Shown in pieces: positions 25,139-34,531 of a DNA stretch of 64,000 nt. The notes under the pieces are model-generated. The model had not been told where the DNA came from, ran no database searches, and saw only the letters and a program-made list of their open reading frames with translations. Source of the DNA: Paracoccaceae bacterium (GTDB lineage: Bacteria > Pseudomonadota > Alphaproteobacteria > Rhodobacterales > Rhodobacteraceae); contig JAAFAB010000004.1 in the NCBI GenBank assembly GCA_018222585.1, positions 248,001 through 312,000 of the forward strand. Reading direction: 5' to 3'. The first letter of the stretch is position 1. Each line of letters starts with the position of its first letter. The translations under genes were made by a program, and so were the position numbers.

Positions 25139-26893
25139 TTACTCGGCTGCCTCGATGTCCTCGGACAAGATAGGGAGCTGCACTTCGAAAACAGCCCCAC
25201 CCGCCTCTGCGTTCCGTGCGGTCAGCCTTCCGCCCAGATCCGCGATGATTCCCGAGGAGATCGCCAGCCCCAGCCCGGTGCCGTCCCCGGGCTGCTTGGT
25301 GGTGTAGAAAGGTTCGAACAGCGCATCGAGATCCTGGATCCCCTCGCCGTTGTCGCGCACCGTCAGCGTGGCGGTCTCGCCCGCCGACAGCATGATGTCG
25401 ATCTGCGCGTTCTCCACGTTCGCCGTGGCATCCAGCGCGTTCTTCAGCAGGTTGATCATCACCTGCTCCAGCCGCACCCGGTCGGCCATGACCAGCACCG
25501 GCTTCTCGGGCAACGCCCGGGTGATGCGGACGCGGCGCTGGCGCAGCTGCGGCTCCATCATCGACAGGGACGAGGCCAGGGCCTCGGCCACGTCGACCAG
25601 GGTGAAGGCATCGCCGCCGGTGCGGGCGTAGCTCTTCAGCTGCCGGGTAATGGCCCCCATGCGCCCGATCAGATCGTCGATGCGGCTGAAGCTGGCCAGG
25701 GCCTCGTCAGGCCGGGCGCGGCGCAGCAGCAACTGCGCGCCGGCAAGATAGGTCTTCATCGCCGCGAGGGGCTGGTTCAGCTCATGCGCCACCGCCGCCG
25801 ACATCTCGCCCAGGGCGGCGAGCTTCTGGCTCTGGGCAATGGTCTGTTCGGCCACCTCCAGGTTCTTCTCCATCCGCTCCCGTTCGGCGATTTCCCGCTG
25901 AAGCCGCTCGTTCAATGCGCGCAGCTCCGCCGATTCCCGCTGGAACAGGGCCAGCCGAAGCATGGTCTTGCGGCTCAGCACGTAGAAGGCCAGCGCCAGC
26001 AGCATGGCAAAGCCCATGATCTCCAGCGCCAGCACCCCGTTCACCCGCTCGCGCACCGACTGGTAGGAGGTGTAGGACACCACCTGCCAGCCCCGGAACG
26101 GGATCCGCGAGGCGACGCGCATCACCGCCTCGCCCTCGAGGTAGCCGTCGACATCGGTGGTCCAGTCCGTCGTGGCGAAGATCGCCCGCTCGATGGCCGA
26201 GGCCGGCGTCTCGCGCGCCACCGCGTCCTCCTCGGTCAGCCCGCGCCACAGCGGTTCGGTGGACAGGATCACCCGCCCCTCGCTGTCCTTGACCGCCAGC
26301 GCGTCCGAGATCCCCGCCCAGGAGCGTTCGAACTTCGCCAGGTCCGCCTCGACCAGGATCACCCCGATCATCTGGCCCTGGTACTCGATGCGCCGCGCAT
26401 AGGTGAAGGCATAGCCCCCGCTTTCGCGTGCGGTGGTCGAAAAGACTGTGCCATTGGAGCGCTGCGCCTCGATGAAATAGGCACTCTGGCGGTGGTTCTC
26501 GCCCAGTCGGGTGCGGTCGGTCGCGGCGACGATCCGCCCGTCCTGATCCAGCAGCACCAGCGAGGCGGCACTGATTTCGTCCAGGAAGGACATCAGGCGC
26601 TGCGTCGAGGTGGTGAAATCGCCCGAGTTCAGCGCCCCGATTAGCTCCTGGTCGCGGGCCAGCAACTGCGGCACGATGGAATTCAGCTGAAGCTCGCTGA
26701 CGATATTGGCCCCGAAGAGCGCCAGCCGCAGCTCCGCCCGGGTTCGGGTCGGCTCGGTATAGCGGCTCATCAGCATGGCATTGGTCACCGCCATTATGGC
26801 GACCACCACGACAAGAAACAGCGCCAGCGCGATACGCGCCCGCCACGAGATCGTGCGACCGGGCAGGCCGCCAGGGGTGGAAGTTGAATCCAT
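25139..26893 (-). CDS. DctB-like sensor histidine kinase
   Basis: A 584-residue inner-membrane kinase. TM1 (about residues 20-42) and TM2 (about 288-308) bracket a periplasmic double-Cache-like domain, as in DctB, which senses C4-dicarboxylates. A cytoplasmic coiled coil leads to the H-box AAVAHELNQPLAAMKTYL (phosphoacceptor His near 370). The ATPase boxes are NLLKNALDA (N), DNGEGI (G1) and GTGLGLAISSGI (G2). It lies 23 bp upstream of the response regulator on the same strand and should phosphorylate it. No dicarboxylate transporter gene is in the window, so the ligand is uncertain. Confidence 0.9.
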   Translation of the reverse strand: MDSTSTPGGLPGRTISWRARIALALFLVVVVAIMAVTNAMLMSRYTEPTRTRAELRLALFGANIVSELQLNSIVPQLLARDQELIGALNSGDFTTSTQRLMSFLDEISAASLVLLDQDGRIVAATDRTRLGENHRQSAYFIEAQRSNGTVFSTTARESGGYAFTYARRIEYQGQMIGVILVEADLAKFERSWAGISDALAVKDSEGRVILSTEPLWRGLTEEDAVARETPASAIERAIFATTDWTTDVDGYLEGEAVMRVASRIPFRGWQVVSYTSYQSVRERVNGVLALEIMGFAMLLALAFYVLSRKTMLRLALFQRESAELRALNERLQREIAERERMEKNLEVAEQTIAQSQKLAALGEMSAAVAHELNQPLAAMKTYLAGAQLLLRRARPDEALASFSRIDDLIGRMGAITRQLKSYARTGGDAFTLVDVAEALASSLSMMEPQLRQRRVRITRALPEKPVLVMADRVRLEQVMINLLKNALDATANVENAQIDIMLSAGETATLTVRDNGEGIQDLDALFEPFYTTKQPGDGTGLGLAISSGIIADLGGRLTARNAEAGGAVFEVQLPILSEDIEAAE

Positions 26894-27249
26894 TGCGTCA
26901 AATTACACTGTCGGCAGGGGGACGCTCAAGGCGGCAGCGCATGGCAGCAGGCGGCAAAGCGCCGATCCGGGCCGGCGCTGACCCGCCTGCCGTCCCGCCG
27001 CGCGTCGGCTCACCAGGGATCGGCGGCAAATCCCGCCCCCTCCCTCTATCCGAGGCCGCAAGTACTGCGGGGGAGTCCGCCTGTAGCGGACGGGTGCAGC
27101 GCCCCCATGACGATCTGCGGCAGGATCACCGCAAGGTGAAAGGGCGCTCCCGTGAAGAAGCGCCCTAACTCAATCCGTGGACCGGAATAATTCCGCGGGA
27201 GTCCTTCTGAAAGACGGGGGCAGAGCCCCCTGCCCGGCAGCGCGCAGGC
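26894..27249. repeat. Gap with two tandem half-copies of the palindromic repeat
   Basis: This 356-bp gap between the kinase start and purQ stop has no gene. Two same-orientation half elements are visible. One is AAGTACTGCGGGGGAGTCC, a CGCC...GGACG hairpin, then GGGTGCAGCGCCCCC (27053-27106). The other is GGAATAATTCCGCGGGAGTCC, a small hairpin, then GGGGGCAGAGCCCCC (about 27183-27230). Both follow the plan of the other copies and lie at the 3' end of purQ. A further hairpin GGGCGCTCCCGTGAAGAAGCGCCC lies between them. Confidence 0.65.
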
Positions 27250-27918
27250 TCAGGCCTCGACCAGCGCGTCGAGGATCCCCTGGAACACGCCGGCGCCATC
27301 GGTGCCGCCGTGGCCGGTATCGGCGGCGCGCTCGGGGTGGGGCATCATGCCCAGCACCCGGCGGTTGGCCGAGAGCACACCGGCGATGTCGCCGGCCGAG
27401 CCATTGGGATTGTCGTCATAGGTGAAGGCCACCCGGTCCTCGCCGCGCAGTTCCGCCAGCAGCTCGGCGTCGGCCTGGTAATTGCCGTCGTGGTGGGCGA
27501 TCGGGATATGCACCGTGGTGCCGGCATTGTACTGGCGGGTGAAGATGCTTTCCGAGGTCTGCACCGTCAGCGGCACGGTCTTGCAGATGTATTTAAGATG
27601 CGCGTTGCGCAGCAGGGCGCCGGGCAGGATGCGGGTTTCGGTCAGCACCTGGAAACCGTTGCAGATGCCGATGGCATAGCCGCCGCGTTCGACATGGGTC
27701 TTCAGCGAGGCGCAGATCGGGCTGTTCGCCGCGATGGCGCCGCAGCGCAGGTAATCCCCGTAGGAGAAGCCCCCCGGCACCCCGACGATATCGACGCCCG
27801 CGGGCAGCTCCGCCTCCTTGTGCCAGACCATCGTGACCTCGGCCCCGGCCCTCTCGAAGGCCACTTGCAGGTCTCGGTCGCAGTTCGATCCGGGGAAGAC
27901 GAGGACGGCGGCTTTCAT
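27250..27918 (-). CDS. purQ: Phosphoribosylformylglycinamidine synthase subunit PurQ
   Basis: The glutaminase subunit of FGAM synthase; supplies ammonia to PurL in purine synthesis. 222 residues, class-I glutamine amidotransferase fold. The catalytic cysteine is in GICNGFQVL (about residues 86-94), and the His/Glu pair is in MMPHPERAAD near residue 197. It opens with AAVLVFPGSNCDRDL, a PurQ hallmark. AAGGGAG precedes the start. It lies downstream of purC-purS on the same strand across a 418-bp gap with a terminator, so it probably also has its own promoter. Confidence 0.97.
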   Translation of the reverse strand: MKAAVLVFPGSNCDRDLQVAFERAGAEVTMVWHKEAELPAGVDIVGVPGGFSYGDYLRCGAIAANSPICASLKTHVERGGYAIGICNGFQVLTETRILPGALLRNAHLKYICKTVPLTVQTSESIFTRQYNAGTTVHIPIAHHDGNYQADAELLAELRGEDRVAFTYDDNPNGSAGDIAGVLSANRRVLGMMPHPERAADTGHGGTDGAGVFQGILDALVEA

Positions 27919-28336
27919 GGAGAGCTCCCTTCGCGGCGCGCAGGTGGTGGGATGTTGCTCCGGCTCTTACGCGCAAGCTCTGTCCGGATCAAGGGCGGCG
28001 CGCGGCTACCGGGATCCCACCCGGCCAAAGGGTCTCCGACCCGCTGCGCGGGTGATCCCCTGCTCAGCCGGCACCGGAACTTCCCCGCCGCAGGCATCGG
28101 CCGCAAGGCCGATCCCGGTGAGCTCCCCGCCCTTCGCCGCCATGCCGCCCGGCAACCGGGGCGCCCCGACGAGTCCATGACGCGCAACGCCCCCAGGCTC
28201 ACCCTGGCCCGAGACCAGGGCGCGATCGACGGGGGGTGCCCGCCGCCCCGGCCTTTGTGCAGCTTTCCACGCAAAAACCCCGCCGGCGGCAGCGCGGCGG
28301 GGTTTCAGATTACCGAACGATCTTCTGACCGGGAGG
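27919..28336. other. Gap between purS and purQ, no gene seen
   Basis: These 418 bp hold the purS terminator at one end and the purQ ribosome-binding site at the other. An open frame through the middle is Arg/Pro-rich, has no ribosome-binding site and looks like a GC artefact. The sequence should contain the purQ promoter, but no clear -35/-10 pair stands out. Confidence 0.55.
28275..28305 (-). terminator. Rho-independent terminator after purS
   Basis: Minus-strand hairpin with perfect arms AAACCCCGCCG and CGGCGGGGTTT, followed by TTGC. The run of T at the 3' arm and its position about 32 bp past the purS stop support a terminator. The arms are symmetrical, so it could act in both directions. 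Confidence 0.85.
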
Positions 28337-28570
28337 TTACGCGCCCATCTCGATCGAGTAGCTCTCGATCACCGTGTTCGCCAGCAGCTTCTCGCACATC
28401 TCGGTCACGGTCGCCTCGGTGGTGCCCTCGGCCAGCTCCAGCTCGATCACCTTGCCCTGGCGGACCCCTTCGACACCGTCGAAGCCCAGACCGCCAAGCG
28501 CGTGGCGCACGGCCTCGCCCTGGGGATCGAGAACGCCGTTCTTCAGCATGACATGGACACGGGCTTTCAT
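28337..28570 (-). CDS. purS: Phosphoribosylformylglycinamidine synthase subunit PurS
   Basis: The small structural subunit of three-part FGAM synthase; it bridges PurQ and PurL for ammonia channelling. 77 residues, normal length, with the family start MKARVHVMLKNGVLDPQGEA and the segment GKVIELELAEG. AAGGAG lies upstream of the ATG. It is 14 bp downstream of purC and co-transcribed with it. PurL is not in the window. Confidence 0.96.
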   Translation of the reverse strand: MKARVHVMLKNGVLDPQGEAVRHALGGLGFDGVEGVRQGKVIELELAEGTTEATVTEMCEKLLANTVIESYSIEMGA

Positions 28571-28584
28571 CTGGCCGGGCTCCT

Positions 28585-29343
28585 TCAGTTGATCAGGGTG
28601 GGCTTGGTGGCGCCGGTGCTGCGCGGCAGCACGCCGAGACGCTGCGCCACCTCGGTGTAGGCATCGGTCAGGCTGCCCAGGTCGCGGCGGAACACGTCCT
28701 TGTCGAGATGCTTGCCGCTCTCGATATCCCAGAGACGGCAGCTGTCGGGGCTGATCTCGTCGGCGACGACGAGACGTTGGAAATCGCCCTCGTAGACGCG
28801 GCCGATCTCGATCTTGAAGTCGACCAGCTTGATGCCGACCGCCATCATGACACCCGACAGGAAGTCGTTCACCCGCAGCGCAAGGTGGACGATATCGTCC
28901 ATGTCCTGCTGGCTGGCCCAGCCGAAGGCGGCGATATGCTCTTCGGTGACCAGCGGGTCGCCCAGTTCGTCGTTCTTGAAGCAGTATTCGACGATCGGGC
29001 GCGGCAACTGGGTGCCCTCCTCGATCCCGAGACGCTTGGACAGCGATCCGGCGGCGACGTTGCGCACGATGACTTCCAGCGGGATGATCTCGCAGGAGCG
29101 GCAAAGCTGCTCGCGCATGTTCAGGCGGCGCAGGAAGTGCGTCGGCACGCCGATGTTGTTCAGCCCGGTCATGAAGAACTCGCTCAGGCGGTTGTTGAGA
29201 ACCCCCTTGCCCTCGATCACGTCCTTTTTCTGGGCGTTGAACGCGGTGGCGTCGTCCTTGAAATATTGCACGATGGTCCCGGGTTCCGGGCCTTCATAGA
29301 GGATCTTGGCCTTGCCTTCGTAGATTTTCTTGCGTCGCGCCAT
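28585..29343 (-). CDS. purC: Phosphoribosylaminoimidazole-succinocarboxamide synthase (SAICAR synthetase)
   Basis: Joins CAIR with aspartate using ATP in purine synthesis. 252 residues, normal for PurC. Typical blocks are [14 protein letters not shown] (residues 5-18), the ATP/aspartate site [17 protein letters not shown] (about 95-111) and [10 protein letters not shown] (about 174-183). The start at 29343 is preferred to an upstream frame because it gives the canonical N-terminus. First gene of the purC-purS unit; it is divergent from the zeta-subunit gene. Confidence 0.97.
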   Translation of the reverse strand: MARRKKIYEGKAKILYEGPEPGTIVQYFKDDATAFNAQKKDVIEGKGVLNNRLSEFFMTGLNNIGVPTHFLRRLNMREQLCRSCEIIPLEVIVRNVAAGSLSKRLGIEEGTQLPRPIVEYCFKNDELGDPLVTEEHIAAFGWASQQDMDDIVHLALRVNDFLSGVMMAVGIKLVDFKIEIGRVYEGDFQRLVVADEISPDSCRLWDIESGKHLDKDVFRRDLGSLTDAYTEVAQRLGVLPRSTGATKPTLIN

Positions 29344-29560
29344 GGCACTGGCCTTTCTTGCGGGAAAGCGGGACTCGGCCCGTATCTGCGCCCTCTTAGT
29401 CCAAGCCCGGGCGCGGGGCAAGCGGGCCGCGCCCGCAGGCCGGTCTGGCCCTGCCCCGGAACGGGCCTGCTGCCTGCCGCTGCGGCGAGATGCACCCTAG
29501 GCGCGCCGGGCTTTCGGATGTATCCTGTTGGCATCACAGTGAAAGAGGAGGACCAACGCA

Positions 29561-29872
29561 ATGGCCAGCCTGAAAGACCGTGAAGCCGCCTTCGAAGCCA
29601 AGTTCGCCCATGACAGCGAGATGCTGTTTCGCGCCGAAGTCCGGTGCAACCGGGCGCTCGGGCACTGGGCGGCGGGCCTGCTGGGCCACGAAGGTCCCGC
29701 GCGCGACGAATACCTCGCCGCCCTCCTGCGCGCCGACCTCGGCGAACCGGGGCACGAGGACCTGATCCGCAAGCTGACCGCCGACCTGCAGGGCCGCGCC
29801 GACGAGGCGACGATCCGCGCCCGCCACGCCCAGGCGCTGAGCGAGGCCAAGGCCGAACTCTCCGACACCTGA
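29561..29872 (+). CDS. F1-ATPase inhibitor zeta subunit (DUF1476)
   Basis: A 103-residue soluble protein that matches the alphaproteobacterial DUF1476 family; the Paracoccus denitrificans member, called zeta, binds F1 and blocks ATP hydrolysis. The N-terminal signature DREAAFEAKFAHDSEM is followed by four helices, as in zeta. The start has a strong GAGGAGG site. It is not near the atp operons, which is usual for this gene. The inhibitory N-terminal segment seems complete. Confidence 0.9.
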   Translation: MASLKDREAAFEAKFAHDSEMLFRAEVRCNRALGHWAAGLLGHEGPARDEYLAALLRADLGEPGHEDLIRKLTADLQGRADEATIRARHAQALSEAKAELSDT

Positions 29873-30046
29873 GACAGCCGCGCCTGTCCGGCTCCTCCCC
29901 GTCCTCCCCGTCCTAGTCGCCCCGGCGCGGCGGGTATTGCGACGCAGATCCCCTCGAATGCCACCCAAAGGGGTGGGACTGCGTTAAGGCGCTGGCAAGA
30001 AAGCTTGCCTACCCCTCGTCCCGGGAAGGGTCACGAGGGGTGCGCC

Positions 30047-31912
30047 ATGACGCAGGCACTGCAGATCCCGCAGGGCGGGCAGAAACGCTGGTTGCGCTAC
30101 GTGGCGCCGCTGGTGGTGGGGGGCGTCTGCCTCTGGCTGCTGGCCCGCCGGCTCGGCGGGCTTGACCCGCAGGAGATCCGGCTGGCCCTGGCCGATGTCG
30201 CGCCCGGTGACTGGCTCGTGGCGGCGCTGGCCACGGCGCTCTCGTTCTGGTCGCTCGGGCGGTATGATGGGGTGATCCACCGCCACCTGCGCACCGGGGT
30301 CGAGGACCTGCAGGCACAGCTTTCGGGCATTTCGGCCATCGCCCTGGCGCAGATGCTGGGGCTGGGGGTGCTGACCGGCACCCTGGCGCGCTGGCGCCTG
30401 CTGCCCCGCCTCGGCCCGCTGCGCGCGGCCCAGGTGACGGCGGCGGTCTCGGCCTCCTTCCTTGTTGCCTGGGCGCTGGTGACGGCCGCGGCCTGTCTCT
30501 TCCTGGCGCCCGCGCTGCTGCCGCAGTGGCTGGCCCTGCTGGCGCTGGCGCTCTTCCTCACCCTGCCAGCCATCGCCCTCTTCGTGCCCGAGCTGAAGGT
30601 GGCGCGGTTGCGGTTCCGCTTCCCCTCGCTGCAGGCGATGTCGGCAATCACCTTCTTCGCCGCCGTCGACACCTGCGCCGCCTGCCTCGCGCTCTGGGCC
30701 CTGCTGCCGGACGCGCCGGGCTTCGCCACCGTGCTGCCGGTCTTCCTGCTGGCCCTCGGCGCCGGTCTCTTTGCCGGCACCCCCGGCGGCATCGGCCCCT
30801 TCGAGCTGACGCTGCTGACCCTCCTGCCCGACCTCCCGGAGGGAGAGCTGGTCGCCGGCATCCTGGCCTTCCGCCTGGTCTACTATGTCATCCCGGCGCT
30901 GCTGGCTGCCGCCCATGTCTTCCGTCCCCGCCCGCCGCAACCGGTGCAGGACCGTGCCCGGGTGCCGCGCCTGGTACCCGAGCTGCTGCTCGATCACGCG
31001 CCGCGCGCCGAAAGCGGCGTGGCGCGACAGAACGGCGCCCGGCTGCTCGGCAGCGCGGCGACCGGCGGGCTCTGCGTCGACACGCCCCAGACCCTGACAC
31101 TGCTTTTCGACCCGCTGGCGGGGGCTCTGGCGCCGCTGCTGCCCCGGCTGGAGCGCGCCGCCCGCGCCTCGAACCGGATGCCGGTGGTCTACAAGTGCTC
31201 GGCCCGCCAGGCGGTCGAGGCCCGCCAGGCCGGCTGGCAGCTTCTGCATGTCGCCGACGAGGCGGTGATCGCCCCCGGCGCGTTCACCCTCGAGGGCTCC
31301 TGCCGCCGCCAGTTGCGCCGCAAGTTGCGCAACGCCGAGAAGGCCGGCGTCTCGGTCCGCCATGAGACCACCCTGCCCCTGCCCGAGATGGCCCGCCTGG
31401 ATCGCGAGTGGAAACAGGCCCATGGCCTCGCCCGGGGCCTCTCCACCGGCCGCTTCGCCCCCTCCTACGTCCAGAACCAACGGGTCTACTGCGCCCGGCA
31501 GGGCAACCGCCTGATCGCCTTCGTGACCTTCCACGAGAACCGGAACCAGCTTTGTCTCGACCTGATGCGTCACGGCGCCGGGTTGCCGGACGGCACCATG
31601 CACGCGCTGATCGCGGTCGCGCTGGAAGAGGCGCAGCGCCGCGGCCTGCCCCTGTCGCTGGCCGCCATGCCCGCCCGCCCCGGCACCGAACCGCTCCTGA
31701 TCGCCCGGCTGCGACGCCTCGTCGCCCGCCGCTCGGGCGGCGAGGGGCTGACCCGCTTCAAGGAGAGTTTCGCCCCCCGCCGCCAGCCGCTCTACATGGC
31801 TGCCCCCGGGCGCCTCTCGCTTGCGCTCGGCGCCCTCGATCTGGCCATCGCCATGCGCCGCCCCGCCCGTACGGTGGACGAGCCCCTTTCCTCGCGCGCG
31901 CCCCTTGATTAA
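30047..31912 (+). CDS. Phosphatidylglycerol lysyltransferase-like (MprF-type) membrane protein
   Basis: A 621-residue protein with two parts. Residues about 20-310 form a polytopic flippase-like domain (LPG_synthase_TM) with seven or more helices, including the AGTPGGIGPFELTLL loop typical of that domain. Residues about 330-600 are a soluble DUF2156/GNAT-like catalytic domain that would transfer an aminoacyl group from tRNA to a membrane lipid. MprF proteins alter surface charge and resistance to cationic peptides. GAGGGG lies upstream of the start. Whether lysine or another residue is attached cannot be told. Confidence 0.85.
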   Translation: MTQALQIPQGGQKRWLRYVAPLVVGGVCLWLLARRLGGLDPQEIRLALADVAPGDWLVAALATALSFWSLGRYDGVIHRHLRTGVEDLQAQLSGISAIALAQMLGLGVLTGTLARWRLLPRLGPLRAAQVTAAVSASFLVAWALVTAAACLFLAPALLPQWLALLALALFLTLPAIALFVPELKVARLRFRFPSLQAMSAITFFAAVDTCAACLALWALLPDAPGFATVLPVFLLALGAGLFAGTPGGIGPFELTLLTLLPDLPEGELVAGILAFRLVYYVIPALLAAAHVFRPRPPQPVQDRARVPRLVPELLLDHAPRAESGVARQNGARLLGSAATGGLCVDTPQTLTLLFDPLAGALAPLLPRLERAARASNRMPVVYKCSARQAVEARQAGWQLLHVADEAVIAPGAFTLEGSCRRQLRRKLRNAEKAGVSVRHETTLPLPEMARLDREWKQAHGLARGLSTGRFAPSYVQNQRVYCARQGNRLIAFVTFHENRNQLCLDLMRHGAGLPDGTMHALIAVALEEAQRRGLPLSLAAMPARPGTEPLLIARLRRLVARRSGGEGLTRFKESFAPRRQPLYMAAPGRLSLALGALDLAIAMRRPARTVDEPLSSRAPLD

Positions 31913-31969
31913 GGAGGGATCGACATGCGCGGCGCCAGGGGGCGGCGCGCGCCTTCAAGGAGTGCCGTG

Positions 31970-32977
31970 ATGAGCAACCTGCTGTCCGACCTGCTCGACA
32001 CCCGCGACTGGCTGATGGCCGACGGCGCGACGGGCACCAACCTGTTCAACATGGGCCTGATGTCGGGCGATGCGCCCGAGATGTGGAACGTCGAGCACCC
32101 GGATCGCATCCGCAAGCTCTATTCCATGGCCGTCGAGGCCGGGTCGGACATTTTCCTGACCAACAGCTTCGGCGGCAATGCCTCGCGCCTCAAGCTGCAC
32201 GGGGCCCAGGATCGCGTCCGCGAACTGAACCGCGCCGCCGCCGAACTTGGCCGCGAAGTCGCCGATGCCGCCGGGCGGCCGGTGGTCGTTGCCGGTTCGG
32301 TCGGTCCGACCGGGGACATCATGGCCCCCATGGGCCCGCTCACCCATGCCGTCGCCGTCGAGATGTTCCACGAACAGGCCGAGGGCCTGAAGGAAGGCGG
32401 CGCCGACGTGCTCTGGCTGGAAACCATCTCGGCACCCGAGGAATATGCCGCCGCCGCCGAAGCCTTCAGGCTGGCCGACATGCCCTGGTGCGGCACGATG
32501 AGCTTCGACACCGCCGGGCGCACCATGATGGGCGTCACCTCGGAAGCCATGGTCAAGATGGTGCGCGGGCTTGAAAACCCGCCGCTGGCCTTCGGCGCCA
32601 ACTGCGGTGTCGGTGCCTCGGATCTGCTGCGCACCGTTCTGGGCTTCTCGGCCCATGGAGTCGAACGGCCGATCATCGCCAAGGGCAATGCCGGGATCCC
32701 CAAGTACGAGGATGGCCACATCCACTACGACGGCACGCCCGAGCTGATGGCCGACTATGCCGTGATGGCCCGCGACTGCGGTGCCAAGGTGATCGGCGGC
32801 TGCTGCGGCACCATGGCGGAACATCTTGAAAAGATGCACGAGGCGCTTTCGACCCGCCCCCGTGGCCCGCGCCCGACGCTGGAGCAGATCACGGCCGCGC
32901 TCGGCGGCTTCTCCTCCGCCTCGGACGGGACCGGCGACGACGCGCCCGCGCCCCGCCGCACCCGCCGACGCCGCTGA
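31970..32977 (+). CDS. bmt: Betaine/cobalamin-linked homocysteine S-methyltransferase
   Basis: A 335-residue zinc-dependent homocysteine methyltransferase (pfam S-methyl_trans). Zinc-binding cysteines appear in FGANCGVG (about residue 210) and IGGCCGTM (about 272-280); the N-terminal DGATGTNLF is the substrate loop. The C-terminal tail is basic and disordered. AAGGAG precedes the ATG. The corrinoid protein and DUF1638 genes downstream suggest it is the homocysteine-binding part of a split, B12-dependent methionine synthase, as found genetically in Phaeobacter, although direct betaine use is the usual annotation. Confidence 0.85.
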   Translation: MSNLLSDLLDTRDWLMADGATGTNLFNMGLMSGDAPEMWNVEHPDRIRKLYSMAVEAGSDIFLTNSFGGNASRLKLHGAQDRVRELNRAAAELGREVADAAGRPVVVAGSVGPTGDIMAPMGPLTHAVAVEMFHEQAEGLKEGGADVLWLETISAPEEYAAAAEAFRLADMPWCGTMSFDTAGRTMMGVTSEAMVKMVRGLENPPLAFGANCGVGASDLLRTVLGFSAHGVERPIIAKGNAGIPKYEDGHIHYDGTPELMADYAVMARDCGAKVIGGCCGTMAEHLEKMHEALSTRPRGPRPTLEQITAALGGFSSASDGTGDDAPAPRRTRRRR

Positions 32978-33255
32978 GCTGACCCCGGGCGGGCGGCGTC
33001 CTGTAGGACGCGTCCGTCGCCGGTCCGGGGGCCCCGGCGCTGGCGCGGCCAACCGTCCCTGCATCCCCGGCCGGAGGCATAGCTTGCGGGGCGCCCCGCA
33101 GGGGCGCCAGCCTGCGAAGGGCATCGTCGCAATCGGAGCCACCGGCCGGTCTTCCGCGCGCAGCTGCCGGCCCGCGCAACGCCCGTAGTCGCCGGGCCTT
33201 GGGCCGGCGCCCCCCTCCCTCGTGTAAAACGGCGCCGGCTCTCTTCGCGCCCCCC

Positions 33256-34386
33256 TCAGTCGAAGAGCGATAGTTGCTCGCCCGGCTTCACCGGCACCCG
33301 GAACAGGTCGCAGCGCAGCTCGGGTTGGGCGCTGTCGAGGCCGAGCCGCTTTACCGCACCGCGGAACCGCTGCCCGATCATCGCCGCATAGGGCCCTTCC
33401 CCGCGCATCCGCCTGTGCCAGTCCGAAGCGTAGTCGCGGCCCCCGTGCATCTCTCGCAGCCGGGTCATCACCCGCTTGGCCCGGTCCGGGTAATGTTCCG
33501 CCAGCCACTCCTGGAACAGCGGAGAGACCTCCTGCGGCAGGCGCAGCATGATCCAGCTGGCCGAGGTTGCCCCGGCCCCGGCACAGGCGGTCAGGATCGC
33601 CTCGATCTCGGCATCCGTCAGCCCCGGCACCACCGGCGAGACCATGGCCCGCACCGGGATCCCCGCCCGCGCCAGCGACCGGATCACCTGCAGGCGCTTC
33701 TCGGGTGGCGGCACCCGTGGCTCCAATCGGCGGGCGATCTCGCGATCCAGCGTGGTGACCGAGATGCCGACCCGCACCAGCCCCAGCTTGGCCATCTTCC
33801 GCAGGATATCGACATCGCGCAGGATGCCCGTGCCCTTGGTGACGATGGCCACCGGGTGCCGGTGCTCCCAGAGCACCTCGAGGCAGTCGCGCATGATCCG
33901 GCTGCGATGCTCGATCGGCTGATAGGGGTCGGTATTGGTGCCGATGGCCAGCGGCGCGACCTTGTAGCTGCGCTTGCCCAGTTCCTGCGCCAGCACCTCG
34001 GCGGCGTTCGGACGGGCCACCAGCCGGGTCTCGAAATCCAGCCCCGGCGAGAGACCGAGGTAGGCATGGGTCGGCCTGGCGAAACAGTAGATGCATCCGT
34101 GCTCGCACCCCCGGTAGGGGTTGATCGACCGGTCGAAGGGCAGATCCGGCGACCGGTTGTAGCTGATCATGCTGCGGGCCCGTTCCTGGCGCAGCTCGGT
34201 GCGGATCTGGCCGGGCTCTTCCTCCAGCACCTCCCAGCCGTCATCCTCCGGGACGGCCACGAGTTTTTCGTATCGCCCCGCCTCGTTCGAGGCGGCGGCC
34301 CGGCCCTTCCGGGCCCGCTTGTCGACAGGGTGGTTCGGGTCATGGAACATAGGGCGAACATAGCCTCCCGTCGTGGTGGCTTCCAT
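33256..34386 (-). CDS. PA0069-family radical SAM protein
   Basis: A 376-residue radical SAM protein with the iron-sulfur motif in YRGCEHGCIYCFARP (CxxxCxxC, about residues 92-106). The fold continues with AIGTNTDPYQPIE and a VTKGTG strand, a pattern shared with spore photoproduct lyase-like and PA0069 proteins of unknown function. The start at 34386 is supported by AAAAGGAATC immediately upstream. It is the only minus-strand gene in the split methionine synthase neighbourhood, and a link with it is not evident. Confidence 0.88.
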   Translation of the reverse strand: MEATTTGGYVRPMFHDPNHPVDKRARKGRAAASNEAGRYEKLVAVPEDDGWEVLEEEPGQIRTELRQERARSMISYNRSPDLPFDRSINPYRGCEHGCIYCFARPTHAYLGLSPGLDFETRLVARPNAAEVLAQELGKRSYKVAPLAIGTNTDPYQPIEHRSRIMRDCLEVLWEHRHPVAIVTKGTGILRDVDILRKMAKLGLVRVGISVTTLDREIARRLEPRVPPPEKRLQVIRSLARAGIPVRAMVSPVVPGLTDAEIEAILTACAGAGATSASWIMLRLPQEVSPLFQEWLAEHYPDRAKRVMTRLREMHGGRDYASDWHRRMRGEGPYAAMIGQRFRGAVKRLGLDSAQPELRCDLFRVPVKPGEQLSLFD

Positions 34387-34531
34387 GATTCCTTTTCAGA
34401 ATTTCTTTGCTCCTGCCTGCTACAGGTCGTCCGGGTGCCGCGATCTGTCGCATTCCGCACAGTCAGCCCGTCGCGGTTGCGCCAAGGCTGGGCCATGCCC
34501 CAGGGGCAGCGCGCAGGAACAGGAAAGACCG

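Noticed and set aside
27915-28274. A 119-codon frame between purS and purQ
   Set aside because: No ribosome-binding site, Arg/Pro-rich throughout, overlaps the purQ start.
34387-34531. Cobalamin riboswitch upstream of the corrinoid protein gene
   Set aside because: No B12-box-like sequence or long structured leader is recognisable in the short gap.
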